A stretch of DNA of 64,000 nucleotides, taken from Stutzerimonas stutzeri (GTDB lineage Bacteria; Pseudomonadota; Gammaproteobacteria; Pseudomonadales; Pseudomonadaceae). Position 1 is the stretch's first letter; each line of letters starts with the position of its first letter. The position numbers and the translations under genes are program-made. This document shows, one piece after another, positions 16,128 to 25,076 of the stretch. The DNA is taken from positions 4,542,001 through 4,606,000 of the forward strand of contig NZ_CP046902.1 in NCBI RefSeq assembly GCF_009789555.1, in the 5' to 3' direction. The notes under the pieces were generated by a model that was given only the letters and a program-made list of their open reading frames with translations, had not been told where the DNA came from and ran no database searches.

Positions 16128-17504
16128 ATGTCGCTCAGTGTCTTCGACCTGTTCAAAATCGGTATCGGCCCGTCCAGTTCACACACAGTGGGGCCCATGC
16201 GCGCCGCGCTGCGTTTCGTCGAAGGGCTCAGGGACGACGACCTGCTGGCGAGCACCGAACGCATGAAAGTCGAGCTGTATGGCTCGCTCGGCGCCACCGG
16301 CAAGGGCCACGGCAGCGACAAGGCGGTGATTCTCGGCCTTGAAGGCGAACGCCCCGAGACGGTCGATACGGCATCGATTGCACAACGCATGGCGGCCATC
16401 CGTGAATCCCACGAACTGCGCCTGCTGGGTGAGAGAAGCCTGCGTTTCGATATCAGCAGCGATCTGCTTTTCATCCGCAAGCCGCTGGCCTTCCACCCCA
16501 ACGGCATGGCGTTTCGCGCGTTCGATGGCGCCGGACTGCAACTGCGCAGCCGCGAGTACTACTCGGTAGGGGGCGGTTTCGTCGTCGATGAGCAGGTGGC
16601 CGGCAGCGACCGCATCGTCGAGGACCGCACCCCGCTGCCCTACCCCTTCCATAGCGCCGCCGAGTTGCTGGCGCTGTGCAGCGAGCATGGATTGTCCATC
16701 AGCCAGCTGATGCTGGCCAACGAGGCGGCCTGGCGCCCGGAAGCAGAAACCCGCGCGGGGCTGCTCGACAAATGGAAGGTCATGCAGGACTGCGTCGCCG
16801 CCGGCTGCCGCACCGAAGGCGTGATGCCCGGCGGGTTGAAGGTGCAGCGCCGGGCGGCTCGCCTGTATCGCCAGCTCAGCGAACACCCGGAAGCTAACCT
16901 GCGCGACTCACTCAACGTGCTCGACTGGGTCGATCTGTACGCATTGGCGGTCAACGAAGAGAACGCCGCCGGGGGCCGGGTGGTGACCGCGCCTACCAAC
17001 GGAGCGGCGGGCATCATCCCGGCGCTGCTGCACTATTACGTACGATTCATCCGTGGCGCCAACGACGACGGTGTGGTGCGCTTCCTGCTCACGGCGGCGG
17101 CAATCGGCATCCTTTACAAGGAGAACGCGTCCATCTCCGGCGCCGAGGTCGGTTGCCAGGGCGAAGTCGGCGTGGCCTGCTCGATGGCCGCCGGCGCGCT
17201 GTGCGAAGTGCTCGGCGGCACGCCGCGACAGGTGGAAAACGCGGCCGAGATCGGCATGGAACACAACCTCGGGCTGACCTGCGATCCGGTCGGCGGGCTG
17301 GTCCAGGTGCCGTGCATCGAGCGCAACGCCATGGGTGCGGTCAAGGCAATCAACGCCGCGCGCATGGCGTTACGCGGCGATGGCAGCCACTTCATCTCGC
17401 TCGACAAGGTGATCCGCACCATGCGCCAGACCGGTGCCGACATGAAGAGCAAATACAAGGAAACCGCGCGCGGTGGCCTGGCCGTCAATATCATCGAATG
17501 TTAA
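16128..17504 (+). CDS. sdaA: L-serine ammonia-lyase (single chain, Fe-S)
   Basis: A 458-residue L-serine dehydratase that converts L-serine to pyruvate and ammonia with a [4Fe-4S] cluster. The N-terminal beta domain (SVFDLFKIGIGPSSSHTVGPM) and the C-terminal catalytic alpha domain are joined in one chain. The three cluster cysteines are visible as Cys343 (GCQGEVG), Cys385 (LTCDPVGG) and Cys396 (VPCIERN), the same numbering as the Legionella enzyme. Full length; it appears monocistronic. Confidence 0.95.
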   Translation: MSLSVFDLFKIGIGPSSSHTVGPMRAALRFVEGLRDDDLLASTERMKVELYGSLGATGKGHGSDKAVILGLEGERPETVDTASIAQRMAAIRESHELRLLGERSLRFDISSDLLFIRKPLAFHPNGMAFRAFDGAGLQLRSREYYSVGGGFVVDEQVAGSDRIVEDRTPLPYPFHSAAELLALCSEHGLSISQLMLANEAAWRPEAETRAGLLDKWKVMQDCVAAGCRTEGVMPGGLKVQRRAARLYRQLSEHPEANLRDSLNVLDWVDLYALAVNEENAAGGRVVTAPTNGAAGIIPALLHYYVRFIRGANDDGVVRFLLTAAAIGILYKENASISGAEVGCQGEVGVACSMAAGALCEVLGGTPRQVENAAEIGMEHNLGLTCDPVGGLVQVPCIERNAMGAVKAINAARMALRGDGSHFISLDKVIRTMRQTGADMKSKYKETARGGLAVNIIEC

Positions 17505-17676
17505 GACAGACGTGGCCGATCATCGTCGTGGCCTAAACAGCGGCAATCGGCATCGACACCCTTTATCATCCTCTCGGCAGTACGCCTTGCGCCCGACTGA
17601 ATTCGCAAGACAGGTCTGCTGTCTTCTCTCCATGCCGCCATAAGAACAACTGCCGGATCACACCGCCGAGGACTCG

Positions 17677-20600
17677 ATGAGCACCACCCTTGACCCGTCT
17701 ACGCCCAAAAATACCTCGCTGATCAGAAGCACACTGAAGTTCCCGGTGGTCGGCATCGGTGCGTCGGCGGGCGGTCTCAAGGCGTTGTTGACGCTGTTCG
17801 AGCACATGCCGAACGACTGCGGCATGGCCTTCGTCGTGATCATGCATCTGTCGCCCAAGCATGAAAGCAATGCCGACAAGATCCTCCAGAACGTCACCCG
17901 GATGCCCGTTCTGCAGATCACCCAGCCGGTGCCCATCGAGCGCAACCATATCTACGTGATCCCGCCGGCGATGGATTTGTCGATGAACGACGGCTACCTG
18001 CGCCTGCTCAAGCCCACCCGCGAACGCGGTCCGCAAGTGGCCATCGATCTGTTCTTCCGCGCGCTGGCGGACGTTCATCACAGCCACGCGGTGGGCATCG
18101 TATTGTCCGGCAGTGGTTCGGACGGATCGGTGGGGCTGGCGCGCATCAAGGAGCAAGGCGGCATCACCCTGGCCCAGACGCCGGAAGATGCCGAGTACGA
18201 TTCGATGCCGCGCAGCGCCATCGAAACCGGGATGGTGGACATCGTGCTTCCGGTCGTCGACATGCCGCAGCGACTGGTCGAGCTGGGGCGAAACCTGGAG
18301 GCACTGCTGGCGCGCAAGGAGCCGCTGCCGCCGTTGAGTGACAGCGAACAGGCCGGAGCCGCCCAGGGCGAAGTCGAATATGCCCAGGCCCACGCCCAGT
18401 CCAAACCCAACGAGCTGGCGCTGCGCGAGATTCTCGCGGCGCTGCGCGCGCGCACCGGCCACGACTTCCGGCATTACAAGCAGGCGACCGTGCTGCGCCG
18501 TATCGAGCGGCGCATGCAGGTCAATGCGCTGCGCGACATGCCCACCTACGCCAGGTTTCTGCAAAGCCACCCCGAGGAGACACCGGCCCTGCTGGCCGAC
18601 ATGCTGATCGGAGTCACGAACTTCTTCCGCGACCGGGAAGCCTTCGAAGCGCTGGAACGCGACATCATCCCCTCGCTGTTCGAGATGAAGATCGGCGCAG
18701 AGGACAAGGCGTTGCGCGTCTGGTCGGCGGCCTGCTCGACGGGCGAGGAGGCTTATTCCCTGGCGATGCTGCTGGCCGACCAGTCCGCGGCCAGCGGCGC
18801 CAGGGAGAAGCTACAGATACAGGTATTCGCCACCGACATCGACGACCGTGCCCTGGAAACCGCGCGCGCCGGTGTCTATCCGCAAGCCATCCTGACCGAC
18901 GTGACGCCACCACGGTTGCGACAGTATTTCATCAAGGAGCAGAACCACTACCGGATGCAGAAGGAACTGCGCGAACGCATTCTGTTCGCGCGCCACAATA
19001 TTCTGCGCGACCCGCCGTTCTCGCGGCTGGACATGATCTCCTGCCGCAACCTGATGATCTACCTGGACCGGGACATCCAGCTCGAAGTGCTGCGCATGTT
19101 CCACTTTGCCCTCAACCCGGGCGGCTACCTGTTCCTCGGCAGTTCGGAGACCGCCGACGCCTGCAGCCAGCTGTTCACGCCGGTCGACAAGAAGAACCGC
19201 ATCTATCGGGCCAGGGAAGTCAGCGCCTCCCTGCGCCGCGCCCCGACAGGGCCATTCCAGGGCGCGGCCCTTACCACCCCGATCCGGGTGCCCCCTAGCG
19301 AGCCGTCCAAGCGCAACAGGAAGTTCTCCTTCGCCGACGTTCATCAGCGGGCCCTGGAGCAGTACGCGCCGCCGAGCGTGATCGTCAACCAGGAGGCCGA
19401 GATCGTCCACATGTCCGACCGGGCCGGACATTTCCTGCGTTATGTCGGCGGCGAGCCCTCGCTGAACCTGACGGCACTGGTGCACCCGCAGCTGCGGCTC
19501 GAACTGCGCACCGCGTTGTACCAGGCCACGCACACCGGCAAGAGCGTCGAGGCGCGGCGGGTGAAACTCGAGCGCGACGGGCGTGCCTTCTACGTCAACA
19601 TGGTGGTTCGCCCGTTCCGTGATAACGAGGCCGGCAGCGATTACATGCTGGTGTTGTTCGACGAGGTGGAAGACTGCATGGGCAGCAACGTCGTGGAGGA
19701 CAGCAGTGCCAAGGACAGCGTGCTCACGCAGCTGGAGGCCGAGCTGCAGCGGACCAAGGAGCAACTGCAGGTCACCATGGAGCATTCCGAAACCTCGACC
19801 GAAGAGCTGCGCGCCTCCAATGAGGAATTGCAGGCCATCAACGAGGAGCTGCGCTCGGCCACCGAGGAGCTGGAAACCAGCAAGGAAGAGTTGCAGTCGA
19901 TCAACGAGGAGCTGACCACGGTCAATTTCGAACTCAAGACCAAGGTCGACGAAACCAGCAAGATCAACGATGACCTGCAGAACCTCATCTCGTCGACCGA
20001 CATCGCCACCCTGTTCGTCGATCGCGCCATGCGCATCAAGTGGTTCACCCCGCGTACACGCGACATCTTCAACGTGATCGGCAACGACGCGGGACGATCG
20101 CTGATGGACATCACGCACCGCCTCAACTACCCGCAGTTGCACAAGGATGCAATCAAAGCCTTCGAAGAGCTGCGCCTGGTAGAGCGCGAAATCAGCAACC
20201 TGAACGGGGATCGCTGGTACCTGGCGCGCTTCCTGCCGTACCGGACGCTGGACGACCGCATCCAGGGCGCTGTGCTGACCTTCATCGACATCACCGACCG
20301 CCGCCGCGCCGAGGAACAGGTGCGCGCCGGCGAGGCCCACATGAAGCAATTGGCGCAGAGCACCAAGGGCTACGCCATCATCACGCTGGATTGCGAGGGG
20401 CTCATCACCACCTGGAACCGCGGCGCCGAGCACATCTTCGGTTACAGCGAGCAGGAGGCCATCGGCCAGCCGGTCGAGATGATCTACACCGAGGAGGACC
20501 GCCTGGCCGGGGTGCCTGAAGCCGAGCGCACGCGAGCACTGGAGCAAGGCCAGGCGGCGGACGAGCGCTGGCATGTGCGCAGGGACGGTACGCGGTGCTT

Positions 20601-21849
20601 CTTCAGCGGCCTGGTCAATCCGTTGGTGGACAATCAAGGCACGGTCACCGGCTTCGCCAAGATCGCTCGCGACCTCACCGAAGACCGCCAGCGCAGTTCC
20701 GAACAGCAAACCGAGCTGGAGAACATCCAGGCCTCCAACCTGCAGAAGGACCAGTTCTTCGCGGTGTTGTCGCATGAACTCAAGCACCCGCTGAACCTGA
20801 TCCAGCTCAACAGCGATCTGATCGCCCGCTCGCAGGCCGCGAAAAACTCACCCAGCCTGCGCAAGGCAACCCAGGCGATCCAGAACGCGGTCCGCAGCCA
20901 GTCGCGGATCATCGACGACCTGATGGACGTCTCGCGCATTCGGACCGGCAAGCTCAAGCTGCACTTCTCGACGCTGAATTATCAGGACGTGCTACGCGGC
21001 ATCGAGGCGGTATTCGCGCCGCTGGCTCAGGCGGAAAACGTCACGTTCGAATCCTTCAAACCCGACCAGCCCATCTATGTGCACGCCGACCCCACACGCC
21101 TGGACCAGATCATCTGGAACCTGCTCAACAACGCCTGGAAATTCACCAAAGGCGGCGAGCGTATCTGCATGCAACTCGAACGCGAAGGCGACCAGGCGCG
21201 GCTGGACGTCATCGACACCGGGGAAGGGATAGCCGCGGATTTCCTGCCCAAGGTGTTCGACATGTTCGGCCAGGCCGAGATGCAGCATGCACAACGCTCC
21301 AAGCATGGCCTGGGGATCGGCCTGGCGCTGGTCAAGCAACTGGTCGAGGCGCATGGCGGTCGTATCGACGCCTTTTCCGAAGGGCTTGGGCGCGGCGCGC
21401 GCTTCAGCGTCTGGCTGCCGATTCATCTGCAGACCGAACTCGAGCTCAGTGAACTGGCCCAGCATGACGCCCCAGGCGGGCTGGCGGGAATCAGGATTCT
21501 GCTGGTCGATGACTCACCGGACATTCTCGACACCATGCGCGAGCTGCTCGAAAGCGAGGGTGCCCAGGTCACCACCGCCAGCGGCGGCGCGCAAGGCATC
21601 GAGCAGGCCGAGGCCACGCGCTTCGACGTGATCGTGTCGGATATCGGCATGCCGGTGATCGACGGTCACCGGATGATGACCGAAATACGCAAAGGCACCA
21701 CCAACGCCCACACGCCGAGCATCGCCCTGACCGGCTACGGCACGCTGCGCGACGTGGAGAAGGCGAAAACCGCGGGCTTTACGCTGCACCTGCGCAAGCC
21801 GATCGATCTGCAGGCGCTGATCGGCGCGGTGACCCAGGCGGTGCACTGA
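17677..21849 (+). CDS. CheB-CheR-PAS-histidine kinase-receiver fusion protein
   Basis: A 1390-residue multidomain signalling protein without membrane segments. Domains in order are: a CheB-type methylesterase (about 24-200, triad Ser30, His57, Asp149); a CheR-type methyltransferase (249-510, with SAACSTGEEAYSLAM for SAM); a PAS (about 555-660); a coiled coil with repeated EEL heptads (680-772); two more PAS domains (775-1005); HisKA with His1033 (SHELKHP); HATPase_c (1138-1252); and a receiver with Asp1322. The catalytic residues of all four enzymatic parts look intact. No chemotaxis genes are adjacent, so the methylation target is unknown. AAGAACAA at 17642-17649 fits the CA motif but is 27 nt from the ATG. 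Confidence 0.92.
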   Translation: MSTTLDPSTPKNTSLIRSTLKFPVVGIGASAGGLKALLTLFEHMPNDCGMAFVVIMHLSPKHESNADKILQNVTRMPVLQITQPVPIERNHIYVIPPAMDLSMNDGYLRLLKPTRERGPQVAIDLFFRALADVHHSHAVGIVLSGSGSDGSVGLARIKEQGGITLAQTPEDAEYDSMPRSAIETGMVDIVLPVVDMPQRLVELGRNLEALLARKEPLPPLSDSEQAGAAQGEVEYAQAHAQSKPNELALREILAALRARTGHDFRHYKQATVLRRIERRMQVNALRDMPTYARFLQSHPEETPALLADMLIGVTNFFRDREAFEALERDIIPSLFEMKIGAEDKALRVWSAACSTGEEAYSLAMLLADQSAASGAREKLQIQVFATDIDDRALETARAGVYPQAILTDVTPPRLRQYFIKEQNHYRMQKELRERILFARHNILRDPPFSRLDMISCRNLMIYLDRDIQLEVLRMFHFALNPGGYLFLGSSETADACSQLFTPVDKKNRIYRAREVSASLRRAPTGPFQGAALTTPIRVPPSEPSKRNRKFSFADVHQRALEQYAPPSVIVNQEAEIVHMSDRAGHFLRYVGGEPSLNLTALVHPQLRLELRTALYQATHTGKSVEARRVKLERDGRAFYVNMVVRPFRDNEAGSDYMLVLFDEVEDCMGSNVVEDSSAKDSVLTQLEAELQRTKEQLQVTMEHSETSTEELRASNEELQAINEELRSATEELETSKEELQSINEELTTVNFELKTKVDETSKINDDLQNLISSTDIATLFVDRAMRIKWFTPRTRDIFNVIGNDAGRSLMDITHRLNYPQLHKDAIKAFEELRLVEREISNLNGDRWYLARFLPYRTLDDRIQGAVLTFIDITDRRRAEEQVRAGEAHMKQLAQSTKGYAIITLDCEGLITTWNRGAEHIFGYSEQEAIGQPVEMIYTEEDRLAGVPEAERTRALEQGQAADERWHVRRDGTRCFFSGLVNPLVDNQGTVTGFAKIARDLTEDRQRSSEQQTELENIQASNLQKDQFFAVLSHELKHPLNLIQLNSDLIARSQAAKNSPSLRKATQAIQNAVRSQSRIIDDLMDVSRIRTGKLKLHFSTLNYQDVLRGIEAVFAPLAQAENVTFESFKPDQPIYVHADPTRLDQIIWNLLNNAWKFTKGGERICMQLEREGDQARLDVIDTGEGIAADFLPKVFDMFGQAEMQHAQRSKHGLGIGLALVKQLVEAHGGRIDAFSEGLGRGARFSVWLPIHLQTELELSELAQHDAPGGLAGIRILLVDDSPDILDTMRELLESEGAQVTTASGGAQGIEQAEATRFDVIVSDIGMPVIDGHRMMTEIRKGTTNAHTPSIALTGYGTLRDVEKAKTAGFTLHLRKPIDLQALIGAVTQAVH

Positions 21850-21901
21850 CGCCAGTGGCCGGCAGCCGATCCGCACGGCCCGTGCGCCGATGATCGACAT
21901 G

Positions 21902-21926
21902 CGCCGCGGGGCATGCATCCGCGGCG
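21902..21926. terminator. Convergent hairpin between the hybrid kinase gene and phhR
   Basis: CGCCGCGG pairs with CCGCGGCG over 8 bp around a 9-nt loop in the 79-nt gap between two convergent genes. It could serve both directions, although no clear U-tract follows on either side. Confidence 0.5.
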
Positions 21927-21928
21927 TC

Positions 21929-23485
21929 TCAAGCCTCCTTGCCGATCCCGTAGTCGCGCAGCTTGTTGGCGATGGTGGTATGCGAGACGCCCAACCGCTT
22001 GCCCAGCTGGCGGCTGCTCGGGTACTGCTGGTAAAGGGCCTCCAGCACCGCCTTTTCGAAACGTCCGACGATGCCTCCAAGGTCGCCCTCGAGCGAAAAT
22101 TCGCCCAGGGGTTGCGGTGTGCCGTAGTCCGGCAAGCGAATGTGCTCGGGCTTGATCACGCCGCCCTCGCACAGCGAAACCGCCTGAAACAGCGTGTTTT
22201 CCAGTTGCCTTACGTTGCCCGGCCAGTGATAGGCGGCCAGCCGCTCCAGCGCTGGCGGCGACAGGCTCGGCAAGGCGCACCCGATCTGCCGGCTGGCCTG
22301 ATCGAGAAAGTGCAGCGCCAGCGGCTCCAGCCCGTCCAGGCATTCGCGTAGCGGCGGGATGTGCAGCGACAGCACGTTGAGTCGATGGTAAAGGTCCTGA
22401 CGGAATTCGCCCCTGGCGCAAAGCTCGGACAGATCCAGTTGCGTCGCGCAGATCACCCGTACGTCCAGATAGACCTCTTCGTCGCTGCCCACCCTTCGGA
22501 AGCACCCGTCCTGAAGGAAACGCACGAGCTTGGCCTGCAGCCGCGTGCTCATTTCGCCGACGCCGTCGAGGAACAGCGTACCGCCAGCGGTCAGCTCCAG
22601 CAGACCCAGCTTGCCTTCGGGCCGAGCGCCTTCGAAGGCGCCGGGGCCATAGCCGAACAACTCGGTCTCGGCCATGGATTCAGGCAGGCCGGCGCAATTG
22701 AGCGCCATGAACGGTGACTGCCCGCGCGGGCTGGACAGGTGACAGGCCCGCGCCAGCAACTCCTTGCCCGTACCGGTCTCGCCCTCAATCAGCAAAGGCG
22801 CGTCCAACGGCGCCATGCGCCGGGCCTCACGGACCACCGCCGCCATGACTTTAGAACTCTGGAAAATACTGTCGAAGCCTCGCAGCTCCTGCTTGCGCAC
22901 GTTATAGATACGCTCGCCGACGCGGTCGGCACGGTGCAGTGTCAGGACGGCTCCGGCCAGTGCTTCGCTGTCGTCATGTTCCGATTGCAGCGGTGCGATG
23001 TCGGCGAGGAACACGTCCCCCTTGATGGTCACCCGCAAGCCGTTGATGCGCGCCTTGTTGGCACGCACCAGCTCCGGCAGATCGAAGTCCTCGGCGTAGC
23101 GCGACAGGCTCATGCCGGGCACCTCGTCGACCCGCACCCCGAGCAACTGCGCCGCCGCGCGGTTGGCGGCGACAATGGCGCCGGCCATATCGATGGACAG
23201 CACCGGAAACTCCAACGCGCCGAGCAATGCATTGAGTTCCAACGAGTGTCGTTCGCTGGGCATCAGGCCGACCTTGCGCACCTCGAACACGCCTTGCAGC
23301 GCTTCTATTTTCGGCCGCAGGGCCTGCAGTTGCAGATTCATCAGGTTCGGGCAATGCAGGTAAACGGCATTGCCGTGCTCACCACCAACCTCGCCACGCG
23401 CCACGTTGATGCCGTAATCGACCAGCAGTTCGAGCATGTCCCGGAGGATGCCGATGCGGTTCTGGCACAGGATTCTGATTCGCAT
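21929..23485 (-). CDS. phhR: PhhR, TyrR-like regulator of aromatic amino acid catabolism
   Basis: A 518-residue TyrR-family regulator. It has an ACT domain (1-75), a PAS domain (80-190), an AAA+ domain (207-430) with Walker A GETGTGKE at 235-242, and a C-terminal Fis-type helix-turn-helix (RQLGKRLGVSHTTIANKLRDYG). The sigma54-contact loop is GAFEGA instead of GAFTGA and Walker B lacks its Glu (LFLDGVGE), so it probably acts with sigma70, as TyrR and P. putida PhhR do. It is divergent from phhA with a candidate PhhR box between them. Its leader carries an AACAACAA motif. Confidence 0.95.
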   Translation of the reverse strand: MRIRILCQNRIGILRDMLELLVDYGINVARGEVGGEHGNAVYLHCPNLMNLQLQALRPKIEALQGVFEVRKVGLMPSERHSLELNALLGALEFPVLSIDMAGAIVAANRAAAQLLGVRVDEVPGMSLSRYAEDFDLPELVRANKARINGLRVTIKGDVFLADIAPLQSEHDDSEALAGAVLTLHRADRVGERIYNVRKQELRGFDSIFQSSKVMAAVVREARRMAPLDAPLLIEGETGTGKELLARACHLSSPRGQSPFMALNCAGLPESMAETELFGYGPGAFEGARPEGKLGLLELTAGGTLFLDGVGEMSTRLQAKLVRFLQDGCFRRVGSDEEVYLDVRVICATQLDLSELCARGEFRQDLYHRLNVLSLHIPPLRECLDGLEPLALHFLDQASRQIGCALPSLSPPALERLAAYHWPGNVRQLENTLFQAVSLCEGGVIKPEHIRLPDYGTPQPLGEFSLEGDLGGIVGRFEKAVLEALYQQYPSSRQLGKRLGVSHTTIANKLRDYGIGKEA

Positions 23486-23501
23486 GCGAAAAGCGCCTGT
23501 C

Positions 23502-23509
23502 TTGTTGTT
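23502..23509 (-). promoter_or_regulatory. Hfq/Crc CA motif in the phhR leader
   Basis: Minus strand AACAACAA matches AAnAAnAA exactly and ends 16 nt before the phhR ATG. In Pseudomonas such motifs near start codons recruit Hfq and Crc and block translation during catabolite repression. Confidence 0.65.
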
Positions 23510-23547
23510 ATGGTCCGGCGATTTTTCTACCGATCGCCGCGAATGTT

Positions 23548-23565
23548 CGTAAAGATTATTTGACA
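23548..23565. promoter_or_regulatory. Candidate PhhR/TyrR box
   Basis: CGTAAA-GATTAT-TTGACA matches the TyrR/PhhR consensus TGTAAA-N6-TTTACA at 5 of 6 positions in each half. It lies in the phhR-phhA divergent region, 62 nt from the phhR ATG and 183 nt from the phhA ATG, so it could serve both activation of phhA and autoregulation. Confidence 0.6.
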
Positions 23566-23748
23566 GCTCAGCCTGCGGGCAAGGCGATCATCACGCTGCC
23601 GTACCGATTCGTCATCTTTTCGTTACGCGCCGGACGGCACAAGGCGGCTCCACGCCTTGGCGGCGCTCTACTCAGCGCGCGTGCCGCGCGTTCAGATGAG
23701 GCATCCATAACGACAAGAACCACGCGGCCATCCCGCCCAGGAGGTCAG

Positions 23749-24534
23749 ATGAAAACCACCCGATACGTCGCCCGCGAACCGGATGCACAAGGCCGAATCC
23801 ACTATCCGGACGCTGAGCATGCGGTCTGGCAAACCCTGATCGAACGCCAGCTGAAACTGCTCGATGGCCGCGCTTGCCAACCCTACCTGGACGGCATCGA
23901 ACAGCTCGCACTGCCCCGCGACCGCATCCCGCAACTGGACGAAATCAACCGCGTGCTGCGGGCCACGACCGGTTGGCAGGTGGCGCGGGTGCCGGCACTG
24001 ATCCCCTTCCAGACCTTTTTCGAACTGCTGGCCAGCAAGCGCTTCCCGGTTGCCACCTTCATCCGCACCCCGCAGGAGCTGGACTATCTGCAGGAGCCGG
24101 ACATCTTCCACGAGATTTTCGGCCACTGCCCGCTGCTGACCAATCCCTGGTTCGCCGAATTCACGCACACCTACGGCCAGCTCGGCCTCAAGGCCAGCAA
24201 GGAAGAGCGCGTCTACCTCGCGCGGCTGTACTGGATGACCATCGAGTTTGGCCTGGTGGACACACCGGCCGGTCGCCGCATCTACGGCGGCGGCATCCTC
24301 TCCTCGCCGAAGGAAACGCTGTACTGCCTCTCGGATACACCCGAGCACCAGCGCTTCGATGTGGTCGAAGCGATGCGCACGCCGTATCGCATCGACATCC
24401 TGCAGCCGGTGTACTTCGTCCTGCCGGAGCTCAAGCGGCTGTTCGACGTCGCGCATGAAGACATCATGGCCCAGGTGCGCACCGCCATGCGGCTGGGGCT
24501 GCATCAGCCAAAGTTTCCGCCTAAAGCGGCGTAG
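23749..24534 (+). CDS. phhA: Phenylalanine 4-monooxygenase
   Basis: A 261-residue iron- and tetrahydropterin-dependent hydroxylase converting L-Phe to L-Tyr. The iron ligands are His121 and His126 (FHEIFGH) and Glu166 (TIEFGLV). Length fits the bacterial catalytic-domain-only form. The start at 23749 follows AGGAGG with 5-nt spacing. It is the first gene of phhABC and is divergent from phhR. A 185-nt gap with a hairpin separates it from phhB. Confidence 0.97.
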   Translation: MKTTRYVAREPDAQGRIHYPDAEHAVWQTLIERQLKLLDGRACQPYLDGIEQLALPRDRIPQLDEINRVLRATTGWQVARVPALIPFQTFFELLASKRFPVATFIRTPQELDYLQEPDIFHEIFGHCPLLTNPWFAEFTHTYGQLGLKASKEERVYLARLYWMTIEFGLVDTPAGRRIYGGGILSSPKETLYCLSDTPEHQRFDVVEAMRTPYRIDILQPVYFVLPELKRLFDVAHEDIMAQVRTAMRLGLHQPKFPPKAA

Positions 24535-24719
24535 GGAATGCTTCGCCGTGTTGCACCCAGGCCGCGCGCGGTGGGGTGAAGCCCACCGATGCCCTCAAGG
24601 TCTCTGCGAATCGCGTGCGAAGCAAGCCGAACGGTGGCGTGAAGGCAGAGCGCCGCCCGGGCTACCCTAAGGCTGACGACCCGCCACCGACCATTCACCG
24701 AACGACAGAAGGATCAACC
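24535..24719. repeat. Repeat-like hairpin region between phhA and phhB
   Basis: No gene is visible here. GGTGGG (24570-24575) pairs with CCCACC (24582-24587) around GTGAAG. Further on is GCCGCCCGGGCTACCC, a style of sequence common in intergenic REP-like repeats of this group. It may modulate the relative amounts of phhA and phhBC message. Confidence 0.4.
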
Positions 24720-25076
24720 ATGACCGCCCTGACCCAAGCCCACTGCGAAGCCTGCCGCGCCGACGCGCCGAAGGTCTCCGATGACGAACTGGCCGAGCTG
24801 ATCAAGCAGATTCCAGACTGGAACATCGAGACCCGTGACGGCCACATGGAGCTGGAAAAGGTCTTCGCCTTCAAGAATTTCCGCCATGCCCTGGCCTTCA
24901 CCAACGCCGTCGGCGAGATCGCCGAAGCCGAGGGGCATCATCCCGGCCTGCTGACCGAATGGGGCAAGGTCACCGTCACCTGGTGGAGCCACTCGATCAA
25001 GGGCCTGCACCGCAACGACTTCATCATGGCCGCCCGCACCGATGACCTGGCCAAAACCGCCGAGGGCCGCAAGTGA
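24720..25076 (+). CDS. phhB: Pterin-4a-carbinolamine dehydratase
   Basis: A 118-residue PCD/DCoH protein that dehydrates 4a-hydroxytetrahydropterin, regenerating the PhhA cofactor. The family motif is complete: EGHHPGLLTEWGKVTVTWWSHSIKGLHRNDFIMAARTD, with the active-site His pair. The start at 24720 follows AAGGATCAACC. The phhB stop overlaps the phhC GTG start (GTGA), so the two are translationally coupled. Confidence 0.96.
   Translation: MTALTQAHCEACRADAPKVSDDELAELIKQIPDWNIETRDGHMELEKVFAFKNFRHALAFTNAVGEIAEAEGHHPGLLTEWGKVTVTWWSHSIKGLHRNDFIMAARTDDLAKTAEGRK

Noticed and set aside
18811..20787. 658-codon frame antisense to the CheB-CheR hybrid
   Set aside because: Shadow of a well-supported multidomain gene with intact motifs on the plus strand.
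23701..23720. CA motif in the phhA leader (AACGACAAGAACC)
   Set aside because: One mismatch to AAnAAnAA and about 30 nt from the start, with a strong separate AGGAGG.
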